In this document: one piece after another, positions 15,690-24,167 of the stretch | How positions within the stretch are numbered: position 1 is the stretch's first letter | Layout of the letters: the number at the start of each line of letters is the position of its first letter | From: Maricaulis maris_C | GTDB lineage: Bacteria > Pseudomonadota > Alphaproteobacteria > Caulobacterales > Maricaulaceae | Assembly: GCF_049116555.1 (NCBI RefSeq) | Contig: NZ_JAGDYT010000006.1 | Span: 546,693 to 610,692, forward strand | Direction: 5' to 3' | DNA: 64,000 bases | The notes under the pieces: model-generated | Seen by the model: the letters and a program-made list of their open reading frames with translations, nothing else | What the model was told of the DNA's origin: nothing | Database searches by the model: none | Position numbers and translations under genes: made by a program

Positions 15690-16343
15690 CTACTCGGCAG
15701 GCTCATCCACCTTGTTCGGCTGTTTGGTGACCCGCAGATAGGGCTTGATCTTGTTGTAGCCGGCCGGGAAGAGCGCATCGGCCTCGGCGTCGGTGATCGA
15801 CGGCACCACAATCACGTCCTGGCCGTCTTCCCAATTGACCGGTGTCGCCACCTTGTAGCCATCGGTCAGCTGCAGGCTGTCGATCAGGCGCAGGACCTCA
15901 TTGAAGTTCCGGCCGGCGCTGGGCGGATAGGTGAAGGTGGCGCGGATCTTCTTGTTCGGGTCGATGATGTAGACCGAACGGACCGTCAGCTTGGGATCGG
16001 CATTGGGGTGGATCATCGAGTAGAGCTCGGACACGGAACGATCCGTATCGGCGATGATCGGGAAGTTCATACGGACATTCTGGGTTTCTTCGATGTCCTT
16101 GATCCAGCCCTTGTGGTCCTCGACGCTATCCACCGAGAGCGCGATCGCCTTGGCACCGCGCTTGGCAAATTCGTCCTTCAGCTTGGCGGTAAAGCCCAGC
16201 TCGGTCGTGCAGACCGGCGTGTAGTCAGCAGGATGGGAGAAGAAAATCACCCAATCATCACCGATCCAGTCGTGAAAACTGATCGGACCGTCACTTGTCT
16301 CGGCTTGGAAATTCGGGGCGATATCGCCCAACAGCAGACCCAT
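15690..16343 (-). CDS. 1-Cys peroxiredoxin (Prx6 type)
   Basis: A 217-residue peroxide-reducing enzyme. The peroxidatic cysteine is C45 in HPADYTPVCTTELGF, within the Prx P-x-x-x-T/S-x-x-C environment. The long C-terminal region (IRATFTYPPSAGRNFNEVLRLIDSLQLTD, then VATPVNWEDG) is diagnostic of the Prx6/1-Cys subfamily. It reduces H2O2 and alkyl hydroperoxides in the cytosol. Start follows GAGGAGA. Monocistronic, with its own terminator. A possible OxyR or other redox site is not evident in the short upstream region. Confidence 0.93.
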   Translation of the reverse strand: MGLLLGDIAPNFQAETSDGPISFHDWIGDDWVIFFSHPADYTPVCTTELGFTAKLKDEFAKRGAKAIALSVDSVEDHKGWIKDIEETQNVRMNFPIIADTDRSVSELYSMIHPNADPKLTVRSVYIIDPNKKIRATFTYPPSAGRNFNEVLRLIDSLQLTDGYKVATPVNWEDGQDVIVVPSITDAEADALFPAGYNKIKPYLRVTKQPNKVDEPAE

Positions 16344-16478
16344 GTCTTTCTCCTCGGTTCAAAACGCGATGAAACTGGCTTAGGAGTAGGTGCGCCTTGT
16401 CAGCCGGGAGTTCAAGCCCTCCGCGACCGGTGCACCTGACTGTGAAACAGCCGGCCAAGGATCCGGAGAACGGACGCC

Positions 16479-16967
16479 ATGACTGCCACACTCATTCTGA
16501 TGCGACATGCCAAGGCTGTGGACCGGCTCGAGGCCGAAGACGATTTCCAGCGTGGCCTGACGGCGCGGGGACGCAGTGATGCTGCCGACGCTGCCGATGC
16601 CCTCTGCGCGGCGGGGCTGAAGGCGGATATCGCCCTGGTTTCTCCGGCATGGCGGACCCGGCAAACCTATGACCAATTGCTGCCGCAACTCGGTGCGCCG
16701 CAATTGGAGGACCCGATGGTCCTCTATCACGCCTCCACCGACATGCTGGAACGCGCCACGCGCGATGTACTGTCGCCAAAGCGCACGCTTCTTCTGGTCG
16801 GGCATAATCCGGGCATTGGCGGCTTTGCCCACAAGCTCGCCCAATTGTGCGGGGCGACGCGCCAATTGCCCGCGGGCTATCCGACCGCGACCGCCTGCGT
16901 CTTCGAACTGGCCGACTGTGATCTCGGCCAGCCCAGCTTCGTGACCTGCGTCAATCCCAGGGCGTAG
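16479..16967 (+). CDS. sixA: Phosphohistidine phosphatase SixA
   Basis: A 162-residue histidine phosphatase with the LILMRHAKA active-site motif (R9-H10) and the second histidine in LLLVGHNPGIG. The compact length and GLTARGRSDAADAADALCAAG segment match SixA rather than the larger phosphoglycerate mutases. SixA removes phosphate from phosphohistidine in multistep phosphorelays or the nitrogen phosphotransferase system. The start is preceded by GGAG. Divergent from the peroxiredoxin gene; followed by the glycosyltransferase 70 bp on, possibly on one transcript. Confidence 0.88.
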   Translation: MTATLILMRHAKAVDRLEAEDDFQRGLTARGRSDAADAADALCAAGLKADIALVSPAWRTRQTYDQLLPQLGAPQLEDPMVLYHASTDMLERATRDVLSPKRTLLLVGHNPGIGGFAHKLAQLCGATRQLPAGYPTATACVFELADCDLGQPSFVTCVNPRA

Positions 16968-17038
16968 ACCGACCCGACTCGCCTTATGAGTGCATTTATG
17001 CTCTCCTACCCGGATAGCGGGTGAGGGAGAGGTGTGCC

Positions 17039-18652
17039 ATGGCCCTGCTGGACAGCGATATGGGGCCCGTGAGAGAGGCAGACGGCGCGACAGCGCCCCG
17101 CTGGCGACCGCGCGGCGGGCAGGTCTTTCGCCCCACACGGGTCGCAAAGCCGCCACCCCGTCTTGCCAACCTTTGGAGCGAGACGGCCGCCCTCGGCCTG
17201 CCCCGACGCGCGCCGGAGATGAGCGCCTTCGGGCCGGTCTCCCGCCGGGCTGGACGTATCGGGCTGATGGCGCTGGCTCTGGCGGTGACGATCGGCGTCC
17301 TGCTGCCAGGCCCTGCGCTCGCTCTGGCCAGTCTTGCCAGCTGCAGCCTGTTTGCGGCCCTCATTGCGCTTCGCATTGGCGCGATCAGCGTTCGCCCGCA
17401 ATGGATGCGGGGCCCCGACTGCGCGGATCAGGCGCTCCCGACTGCCACCATAATGGTCGCGCTCTACCGGGAAGCCGCTGTCCTGCCGCAACTCGCGGCC
17501 TCCCTCGCCGCCATCGACTATCCGCCAGACCGCATCGCCTTCAAACTGGTCCTGGAAGCGGATGACAGGGCGACCATCGACACCGCGCGTGGACTGGCGT
17601 TGGACGATCGCTTCGAGATTGTCATTGTTCCGCCCGGCGAACCGCGTACCAAGCCGCGCGCCCTCAATTACGCCCTGCGTCTGTGTCGCAGCGAGCTCGT
17701 CACCGTGCATGACGCCGAGGACCACCCCCATCCCGACCAATTGCGCCGGGCTGCGGAAGTCTTCCGGATTGCCGATCCCCGCCTCGCCTGCCTTCAGGCA
17801 CCGCTGAACTGGTATAACCGTCACGAGACCTGGCTGACGCGCCAGTTCGCGCTGGAATACGCGGCCCATTTCCACGCCCTCCTGCCCCTCTATCAGCGCT
17901 TGGGCTGGCCGCTGCCGCTGGGCGGTACGAGCAATCATTTCCGCCGGGAGGCCCTGCTGGCCCTGGGCGGTTGGGATGCCTGGAATGTCACCGAGGATGC
18001 GGATCTCGGCCTGCGCCTGCATGCCGCGGGCTATCATTGTGGCCTGATCGAGCCCCTGACCGAAGAGGAAGCGCCCCTGCGCCTGTCGCCCTGGGTCAAA
18101 CAGCGCACACGCTGGATCAAGGGCTATTCGCAGACAATCGCGGTCCTGCTCGCCAATCCGCGAACGCCCTGGCGGCGGGTCTGGCCCGGCGTGCTTGTAC
18201 TCGGTGGCGCTGCATTCTCGGCCCTGCTGCATGCGCCGCTCAGCCTGATCTGCCTGACAGCTTTCCTGCTGAACCCGTCCAGCGCTTGGACCGGCCTGCC
18301 GGCACTCGCCTTCATGGCGGCAGGATACGCCAGCGCGATTGCCTGTGCTGCGGTCGCCATGCGCCGCGCCGGCCTGCCTTTGAGGCGGCGCGACCTCATC
18401 GCCATGCCCGGCTATTGGCTGCTACAGACACTTGCAGCCCTGCGTGCGCTGCGCCAACTCATCTTCGATCCGCATTACTGGGAGAAGACGGAGCACGGCG
18501 TCAGCGCCCTGACCGGACCATCATGTATCTCGGCCTCACCTCGACCCTTGTCGGACTCGCCCTGTGCGTCGGTCTCTTCCTGCTCGCCCGTTGGCGGGCC
18601 GGCCAGCCTGTCCGTCCGGAAAAAGGCCCGCGCCTCATCCCCTGGACGCTGA
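17039..18652 (+). CDS. Membrane glycosyltransferase, family 2 (BcsA-like)
   Basis: A processive-type inner-membrane GT2 of 537 residues. A proline/arginine-rich cytoplasmic N-terminus is followed by two membrane helices (about residues 74-118), then the catalytic domain: ATIMVALYREAAVLPQL, VLEADD, VTVHDAEDHPHPDQLRRA, TEDADLGLRLHAAGYH and the acceptor motif KQRTRWIKGY (QxxRW). Further membrane helices follow. It probably builds an exopolysaccharide or glycan from a nucleotide sugar. The start ATG follows GAGGGAGAGG. The last ~43 codons overlap another gene in a different frame, and their sequence loses coding character, so the natural C-terminus may lie near WEKTEHG. Confidence 0.85.
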   Translation: MALLDSDMGPVREADGATAPRWRPRGGQVFRPTRVAKPPPRLANLWSETAALGLPRRAPEMSAFGPVSRRAGRIGLMALALAVTIGVLLPGPALALASLASCSLFAALIALRIGAISVRPQWMRGPDCADQALPTATIMVALYREAAVLPQLAASLAAIDYPPDRIAFKLVLEADDRATIDTARGLALDDRFEIVIVPPGEPRTKPRALNYALRLCRSELVTVHDAEDHPHPDQLRRAAEVFRIADPRLACLQAPLNWYNRHETWLTRQFALEYAAHFHALLPLYQRLGWPLPLGGTSNHFRREALLALGGWDAWNVTEDADLGLRLHAAGYHCGLIEPLTEEEAPLRLSPWVKQRTRWIKGYSQTIAVLLANPRTPWRRVWPGVLVLGGAAFSALLHAPLSLICLTAFLLNPSSAWTGLPALAFMAAGYASAIACAAVAMRRAGLPLRRRDLIAMPGYWLLQTLAALRALRQLIFDPHYWEKTEHGVSALTGPSCISASPRPLSDSPCASVSSCSPVGGPASLSVRKKARASSPGR

Positions 18653-18750
18653 TCGCGATAGTCATAGCGGCCGTCTTCATCGCCCTGCTCGTCCACCTGG
18701 TCGAACTCGCCGGCATGGACCCAGCGGCCCTGCGACCGCGACGCTTCTAG
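18523..18750 (+). CDS. Small 2-TM membrane protein overlapping the glycosyltransferase end
   Basis: A 75-residue protein with two membrane helices (YLGLTSTLVGLALCVGLFLL and WTLIAIVIAAVFIALLVHLV) flanking a basic loop (RWRAGQPVRPEKGPR). It starts 130 bp inside the annotated 3' end of the glycosyltransferase in another frame. Its codons have the GC-rich third positions expected of a gene here, while the overlapping glycosyltransferase frame does not, so this frame is the more credible one in the overlap. Similar short proteins occur in alphaproteobacteria without known function. Confidence 0.65.
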   Translation: MYLGLTSTLVGLALCVGLFLLARWRAGQPVRPEKGPRLIPWTLIAIVIAAVFIALLVHLVELAGMDPAALRPRRF

Positions 18751-18792
18751 CGCCGGGCTTTTCGGGGTCTGGCACACTCGATGTCTGGAGAT

Positions 18793-18866
18793 TGGAGCGG
18801 GTGAAGGGAATCGAACCCTCGTCGTAAGCTTGGGAAGCTTCTGCTCTACCATTGAGCTACACCCGC
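18793..18866 (-). tRNA. tRNA-Gly (anticodon CCC)
   Basis: A full cloverleaf reads on the minus strand. The acceptor stem is GCGGGTG/CACCCGC, the D-arm GCTC...GAGC, the anticodon loop TTCCCAA giving anticodon CCC, and the T-arm GAGGG-TTCGATT-CCCTT. The 3' CCA is encoded. It decodes GGG. No direct repeat of its 3' end or integrase is seen nearby, so it shows no sign of use as an attachment site. Confidence 0.95.
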
Positions 18867-18930
18867 CTGCGCCGCATCCTACACGGAGCGGTGTGCTGCG
18901 CGGAAGCGCGCATTTGCAGTCGCCGGACAC

Positions 18931-18962
18931 AAAAAAGGGCCGGCGTGAGGCCGGCCCTTTCT
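18931..18962 (-). terminator. Rho-independent terminator of the S9 peptidase gene
   Basis: On the minus strand AAGGGCCGGC and GCCGGCCC(TT) form a perfect long stem around a five-base loop, followed by TTTTTTG. It ends the S9 peptidase transcript before the tRNA gene. Confidence 0.85.
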
Positions 18963-18990
18963 CGTTGGTTGCAGTCCGGAACAGACGTGA

Positions 18991-20979
18991 TCAGTTCGCG
19001 TCCGGCGGATTGTGCTCGAACAGGAAGCGCTCGAGATTGGTGTAGAGCTCACGCACATTGTCCACCGTCATCCGGTAGGACTGGTGCGGGCCATCCTCGA
19101 TCGCGACCAGCTCGTAGGGCTTGCCGGCGGCATCCATGGCTTCCGCCATGATTTCCGCCTGCTCGAACGGCACGATGAGATCGTCCGTACCATGAACCAG
19201 CATCAGCGGCGTCTGGACGTTATCGGCATTCAGAGCGGGCGAGATGCGGGAAATATTCTCCGTCTCGCTGCGCCAGTCACCAATATACTCGGCCCAATAG
19301 GTCACGGACGCGCCGCCGAAACGACCCGTCTCGTAATTCATCATGGCGAAAATGTCCGAAACCGGGGCCCCCGCGATGATGCAACGATACAGCTCCGGTG
19401 TCAGGGTCGCTCCGGCCAGGGCCGCATAGCCACCATAGGACCAGCCGAACAGGCAAACACGGTCAGACGCTGCCACGCCACTCTCGACCAGATGGTTCAC
19501 GGCATCGGAGACATCATCCTGCATGGCCCGGCCCCACTCACCATGCGCCATGGTGATGAAGTCACGGCCGAAGCCTTCGGATCCGCGGAATTGTGGTTGG
19601 AACACCGCATAGCCGCGCGAGGCCAGGAATTGAGCCCAGGGGTCGAACCCATAGAAATCGCGAGCCTGCGGTCCACCATGCGGAAGCATCACCAAAGGCA
19701 GGTCGCGAGCTTCGCGGCCCGGCGGCAGGGTGAGGTAGCCGAACAATTCGACGCCGTCGCGAGCCTCGAAGTGAACGATCTCGACGGACGCCACCGACTC
19801 ATCGGGGATCCGGTCATAGGCGCCAGCCAGGAAGGCCATTTCGCCACTTTGACGATCCAGCAGATAATAGCTCTGGCTGGTCTGCCCGCCACCGATGGAA
19901 ATGATGACACGGCGGAAATCCTGATCCCAGCTCGAGATTGAAACGTTGGAATCGGGGAAGAAGCCTTCCAGTTGGGACTGGATGCCGGCAAAGGTCTGGT
20001 CGAAATACTCGACGCGCTGGCGCTCTTCAGTCCAGCGCACACCGATGATGGCGTTCGTGCGCCAGTCACGGATAAAGCTGCCGACATCAGCCAGATCAGA
20101 CTGGACGACCGGTCCTTCGATCTCATTGGTCTCGAAGTTGAAGCGGAACACGGCCGAACGGTCGTCATTCACGCGGGATGTGAAATAGCCGTACTGACCT
20201 GTTGCATCGAGACCTGCCATATTGGTCATGCGCCCGGTCCACCGGTCCGATCGGCGGGCACCGAAGCGGAAGCGTTCGCGGGTCAGGTTCTCATTGTAGA
20301 CGCGATCCCAGCCGGAATCGTCCAGATTGGCCCAGAGCTCGAATTCGCCATCATCCGTCGTGTAGCGCACAACAGGTTCATTCTCGGCATTGAGCACATA
20401 GTTGAACCCACCCTCACCGATGAAGACCCGGCGAGCGGATCGGTCACGCGAGAATTCCTGACGGAACAGGCCGACCGCCCGCTCCACACCATCACCCGCG
20501 GAGCGCGACCCGCGATTGTCCTGGAGCACAGGCTGCCAGACCAGCATCGAGTCGGGGTCAGTGATGTCCCGGTTGGCGAGGGATTTGTACTGGCTGAGCT
20601 CCCAGTTCCGGCTGCCATCGGCACGGATGACATAGGTGCGGAAGACATCGACCCGCTCACCGACCGACGCCATGTCGCGGCGTTCCGAATAGGTCGCGAG
20701 CAGATTGTCGTCATTCGCCCAGGAGACCGCCGCCAGGACCTGGTCGTCGCCGCCATCAATGACCTGCGGCGCTGCACCCGTCAGCGAATAAACGACGATG
20801 GAGCGCTCGGCGCGGCTCTCGCCGGAAATGAAAACAATGCGCTCACCATTCGGCGAGATGCTGACCGACGACATGTTGGCCATCGCGGCATAATCATCGA
20901 TTGATGGCACAGGCGCCTGAGCTTGCGCGGTCCCACCCGCAAAAAGCAGTAGCGTCACGAGGCCTAACAAACGGGCCAT
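18991..20979 (-). CDS. S9 family prolyl oligopeptidase-type peptidase, secreted
   Basis: A 662-residue serine peptidase with a signal peptide (MARLLGLVTLLLFAGGTAQAQA). The N-terminal two-thirds form a beta-propeller-like region (repeated INGERIVF-type and DDG-type strands); the C-terminal alpha/beta hydrolase carries LFGWSYGGYAAL (S514), VHGTDDLIVP (Asp) and EDGPHQSYR (His), completing the triad. Similar proteins are annotated as dipeptidyl or acylaminoacyl peptidases and degrade peptides in the periplasm or outside. Start follows GGAGGGGAG. It is monocistronic with a strong terminator. Confidence 0.92.
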   Translation of the reverse strand: MARLLGLVTLLLFAGGTAQAQAPVPSIDDYAAMANMSSVSISPNGERIVFISGESRAERSIVVYSLTGAAPQVIDGGDDQVLAAVSWANDDNLLATYSERRDMASVGERVDVFRTYVIRADGSRNWELSQYKSLANRDITDPDSMLVWQPVLQDNRGSRSAGDGVERAVGLFRQEFSRDRSARRVFIGEGGFNYVLNAENEPVVRYTTDDGEFELWANLDDSGWDRVYNENLTRERFRFGARRSDRWTGRMTNMAGLDATGQYGYFTSRVNDDRSAVFRFNFETNEIEGPVVQSDLADVGSFIRDWRTNAIIGVRWTEERQRVEYFDQTFAGIQSQLEGFFPDSNVSISSWDQDFRRVIISIGGGQTSQSYYLLDRQSGEMAFLAGAYDRIPDESVASVEIVHFEARDGVELFGYLTLPPGREARDLPLVMLPHGGPQARDFYGFDPWAQFLASRGYAVFQPQFRGSEGFGRDFITMAHGEWGRAMQDDVSDAVNHLVESGVAASDRVCLFGWSYGGYAALAGATLTPELYRCIIAGAPVSDIFAMMNYETGRFGGASVTYWAEYIGDWRSETENISRISPALNADNVQTPLMLVHGTDDLIVPFEQAEIMAEAMDAAGKPYELVAIEDGPHQSYRMTVDNVRELYTNLERFLFEHNPPDAN

Positions 20980-21075
20980 ACTCCCCTCCCTTACGAAAAC
21001 CCCACCAAAGGGTAACTGAGAAGTAAGATTTAGATTTGCGACGCCACAATCAAGGGGAAAAGCCAGAAAACCCGG

Positions 21076-22095
21076 CTATTCGCTTGTGAAGAATTTCGAC
21101 AGCTTCAAACTCTGGGCTTGGTAATTCGATGCGACCTGGCCATAGGCCGTCTCCGGCATGGCCAGCATGGGTTCATAGACCAGACGCGCAATCGGCTGGC
21201 CGTGCTCCAGGATGAAGGGCACATCGCGCCCGCGCACTTCAAGCACGGCGCGGGCGCCGACACCGCCGGCTTCGGCTGTACCGAAGCCCGGATCGAAGAA
21301 GCCGGCGTAGTGGGCGCGAAACTCACCGATCTCGGTGGCGATGGGGGCCATCTCTGCCGCTTCGCCCCGCCCGATTTCGACCGCCTCCTGCGAGGCGAGA
21401 ATGTAGAACTCGCCCGGATCGAGGATCAGACGGCGGTCAGGAGCGCGCAGCGGCTCCCAGAACCGGCTCGCGGCATGGCCACCGATTTTCGCCAGGTCAA
21501 CCAGTCCGGAATGACGCCGGGCGCGATAGCCGACAATCCCGTCACCGAAACCGGCGAGATCGATACTTACCGTCACTTCGCGCAACGTCTTGTGCTCACC
21601 CTGACGGAAGCGGACCTGGCTCAGGCGGTCACCCTCGCGCGCGAGGACGGAAAAGGTACAGGGCGAGATTTCCGCATAGAGCGGACCGTCATAACCAACG
21701 GGCGCCTGATCGAAGGCGACACCCCGGTCCGTGATGACACGGGTGAAGACATCAATCCGCCCGGTCGAGCTTTTCGGATTCATCGCCGCCGACAGGCCGG
21801 CCGGCAATTTGAGGCCTTCCTGCAAGGGCGCGAGGTAAACGCATCCCGTCTCCAACACTGCACCGGCCCGAAGATCGACCGTATGCATGACGAGATCATC
21901 ATCAAGACGCTCAGCGACAGTCCGCTCCGGCCCCGGGAGGAAGCTCGCACGCAGGCGCCAGGCTTCGCTGCCAAGCCGCAAATCAATGCTGGCAGGCTGG
22001 ACCTGTCCTTCAGCCAGCGGCGCGTCCGCTGTGAGGATGCCGCGCCCGAGAAGGGCGGCGAGATGATGATCTGGGAGGATTCCGGTGTCAGCCAT
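21076..22095 (-). CDS. dcd: 2'-deoxycytidine 5'-triphosphate deaminase (double-length type)
   Basis: DCD deaminates dCTP to dUTP, feeding dTMP synthesis. At 339 residues this is the double-domain alphaproteobacterial form rather than the ~190-residue enterobacterial one: the dUTPase-like fold appears twice. The first half has VQPASIDLRLG, then MNPKSSTGRIDVFTRVITD with the family's catalytic Ser-Arg region, and GPLYAEISP; the second half repeats a RLILDPGEFYILASQE and FRAHYAGFFDPGFG stretch. Divergent from apaG with about 170 bp between start codons. Confidence 0.88.
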   Translation of the reverse strand: MADTGILPDHHLAALLGRGILTADAPLAEGQVQPASIDLRLGSEAWRLRASFLPGPERTVAERLDDDLVMHTVDLRAGAVLETGCVYLAPLQEGLKLPAGLSAAMNPKSSTGRIDVFTRVITDRGVAFDQAPVGYDGPLYAEISPCTFSVLAREGDRLSQVRFRQGEHKTLREVTVSIDLAGFGDGIVGYRARRHSGLVDLAKIGGHAASRFWEPLRAPDRRLILDPGEFYILASQEAVEIGRGEAAEMAPIATEIGEFRAHYAGFFDPGFGTAEAGGVGARAVLEVRGRDVPFILEHGQPIARLVYEPMLAMPETAYGQVASNYQAQSLKLSKFFTSE

Positions 22096-22266
22096 AGGTC
22101 ACGATCAGCCTGTCTGGGATAGGCAGATGTCCAACATCCCGCGCGCCCTGTCCAGCGATGCTGACCGTGGGGGTTGAGCCGCCCTGCGCGCAGGTTGATG
22201 ATGGCGACCTTGAATGGACGGTCAGACCCGAGCTCAGACCTGGAGCGCTGGCCACAGGGGCATCTC

Positions 22267-22659
22267 ATGTATGAGCACGAAAGCCGCGGCGTGCGGATCA
22301 GTGTCAGTCCGGATTATCTCGAAGACGAGAGCACGCCGGAGGATGGGCGCTATGTCTGGGCCTATACGATCGAGATCGAGAATACGGGTGAGCAGCCGGT
22401 TCAGCTGATCGCGCGCAAATGGGTCATCACCGATGCCAATGGTCGGACCGAACACGTCCAGGGTATGGGCGTGATCGGCGAGCAGCCGGTGATCGAACCC
22501 GGCGAACGTTTCCGCTATACCTCCGGTGCGCCGCTTCCGACCCCGTCCGGCTTCATGAGCGGCAGTTACGAGATGCGTCGCGGTGATGGCGAGAGTTTCG
22601 CCGCCACCATTCCCGGCTTCTCGCTGGACCGCCCCTCTGACCGTCTCTGGTTGCACTGA
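22267..22659 (+). CDS. apaG: ApaG domain protein
   Basis: A 130-residue ApaG protein, a fibronectin-III-like fold originally linked to Co2+ resistance and diadenosine tetraphosphate in enterobacteria; its biochemical role is still unsettled. Motifs are VRISVSPDYLEDES, FTYTIEIENTGEQPVQLIARKW-like (here YVWAYTIEIENTG), WVITDANGRTEHVQGMGVIGEQPVIEPGERFRYTSG in overlapping pieces and GSYEMRRGDGESF. I chose MYEHESRG as start because family similarity begins there; longer in-frame starts add a low-complexity tail. Lies 50 bp upstream of trkH. Confidence 0.9.
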   Translation: MYEHESRGVRISVSPDYLEDESTPEDGRYVWAYTIEIENTGEQPVQLIARKWVITDANGRTEHVQGMGVIGEQPVIEPGERFRYTSGAPLPTPSGFMSGSYEMRRGDGESFAATIPGFSLDRPSDRLWLH

Positions 22660-22709
22660 TCGCGTAACCGCGCACAAATGACGGACCTAACTCAGGAAAT
22701 CATGCGCTC

Positions 22710-24167
22710 GTGACCCAGGCCCTGCGGCAAGTTCTCTTCATGATCGGCATGATGGTCACCGTCCTCGCGACGACCATGCTGGCCCCGGCCCTGGTGGATT
22801 TCAGCGCCGGCGAGCACGAGAGTGCCACCGCCTTTATCCTGTCGGCAGTGATTGGCGTCTTTATCGGCGGAGCCGTGGCGCTTGGAACGCGCGGCCCGGT
22901 CGGTGACATGCCGCCGCGCGGTGCCTTCGTGCTCATTGTCGGCGCCTGGCTGGGCCTGGCATTGTGTGCCGCCCTGCCGCTGAGATTGTCCGGCCAGGAC
23001 TTGAGCTGGACCGACGCGATCTTCGAGTCGATCTCCGGCCTGACGACGACGGGTGCCACCGTGATCACCGGGCTCGATTTCCGCCCGCCGGGCCTGTTGC
23101 TGTGGCGCGCCATCCTGCAATGGATTGGCGGGATCGGCATCATTGTCACCGCCATGGCCTTCTGGCCCATGCTGGGCATTGGCGGCATGCAGCTCTTCCA
23201 GCTGGAAACCGGCGACAAGTCCGACAAGGTCCTGCCGCGTGCGACCCAGATCGCAGCCGGCATCACGGTGATCTATGTCACGCTGACCGTGGCCTGTCTG
23301 GTCGCTTACATGGCGGTGGGCATGCCTTGGCTGGATGCCCTTTGTCACGCCATGTCAACGGTCTCGACCGGCGGCTTCTCGACCTCAGACGGGTCGATGG
23401 GGACCTATTTCGGGCTCGGGGCCGACATGATCGGCTCGATTTTCATCATCCTCGCCTCCCTGCCATTTGGCGCCTATCTGCTCGCCGCCCGGGGCCGCCT
23501 CCACGGCTTCTGGCGCGACGCGCAAGTTCGCGGTTTCATCCTGGTCATCCTCGTTTCGGCCCTCGGACTGACCGCCCTTCTGCTGTCTCAGGGTGCGGAG
23601 AATGCCAATGGCGAAGCCTGGCGCCATGCCAGCTTCAACGCCGTCTCCATCATCACGGGCACCGGGTTTGCGACGACGGATTACGGCCAGTGGGGGCCGC
23701 TCGCCCAGGCCAGCTTCTTCGTCTTCATGTTCATAGGGGGGTGCGCCGGATCGACCACATGCTCGATCAAGATCTTCCGCTTCCAGGTCGCCGGCACGGC
23801 CATTCGCCGCTATCTCGCCCGCCTGCTTCAGCCCAATGCCGTGATCCCGATGTTCTATAACGGGCGACCGGTCTCGGACGGCATCCTGCACTCGGTGCTG
23901 GGCTTCTTCTTCGTCTTCTTTGCGGTCTATGCGGTCTCGGCGGCGGTCCTGTCGGCGATGGGCCTGGATCTGATCACCGCCCTGTCAGGCGCCGCGGCAA
24001 CTCTGACCAATGTCGGTCCGGGTCTCGGCTCCATCATCGGGCCGTCCGGGACGTTTGAACCCCTTTCAGACCCGGTCAAATGGGTGCTGACGGCGAACAT
24101 GTTCATTGGTCGGCTGGAAGTCCTGGCTGTGCTGATCCTGCTCAGCCCACGCTTCTGGCGCGCCTAG
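22710..24167 (+). CDS. trkH: TrkH family potassium uptake protein
   Basis: A 485-residue K+ channel-like transporter of the inner membrane with four membrane-pore-membrane repeats. The four selectivity loops are visible: SISGLTTTGATV, MSTVSTGGFSTS, NAVSIITGTGFATTD and ATLTNVGPGLG, each with the central Gly that coordinates K+. It works with cytosolic TrkA, not encoded here. The start is GTG with CAGGAAAT upstream. The stop overlaps that of the convergent cyclase gene by four bases. Confidence 0.95.
   Translation: MTQALRQVLFMIGMMVTVLATTMLAPALVDFSAGEHESATAFILSAVIGVFIGGAVALGTRGPVGDMPPRGAFVLIVGAWLGLALCAALPLRLSGQDLSWTDAIFESISGLTTTGATVITGLDFRPPGLLLWRAILQWIGGIGIIVTAMAFWPMLGIGGMQLFQLETGDKSDKVLPRATQIAAGITVIYVTLTVACLVAYMAVGMPWLDALCHAMSTVSTGGFSTSDGSMGTYFGLGADMIGSIFIILASLPFGAYLLAARGRLHGFWRDAQVRGFILVILVSALGLTALLLSQGAENANGEAWRHASFNAVSIITGTGFATTDYGQWGPLAQASFFVFMFIGGCAGSTTCSIKIFRFQVAGTAIRRYLARLLQPNAVIPMFYNGRPVSDGILHSVLGFFFVFFAVYAVSAAVLSAMGLDLITALSGAAATLTNVGPGLGSIIGPSGTFEPLSDPVKWVLTANMFIGRLEVLAVLILLSPRFWRA

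Noticed and set aside
18793..18866. The tRNA-Gly gene as an integration site for a mobile element
   Set aside because: No integrase, no direct repeat of the tRNA 3' end and no compositional change on either side.
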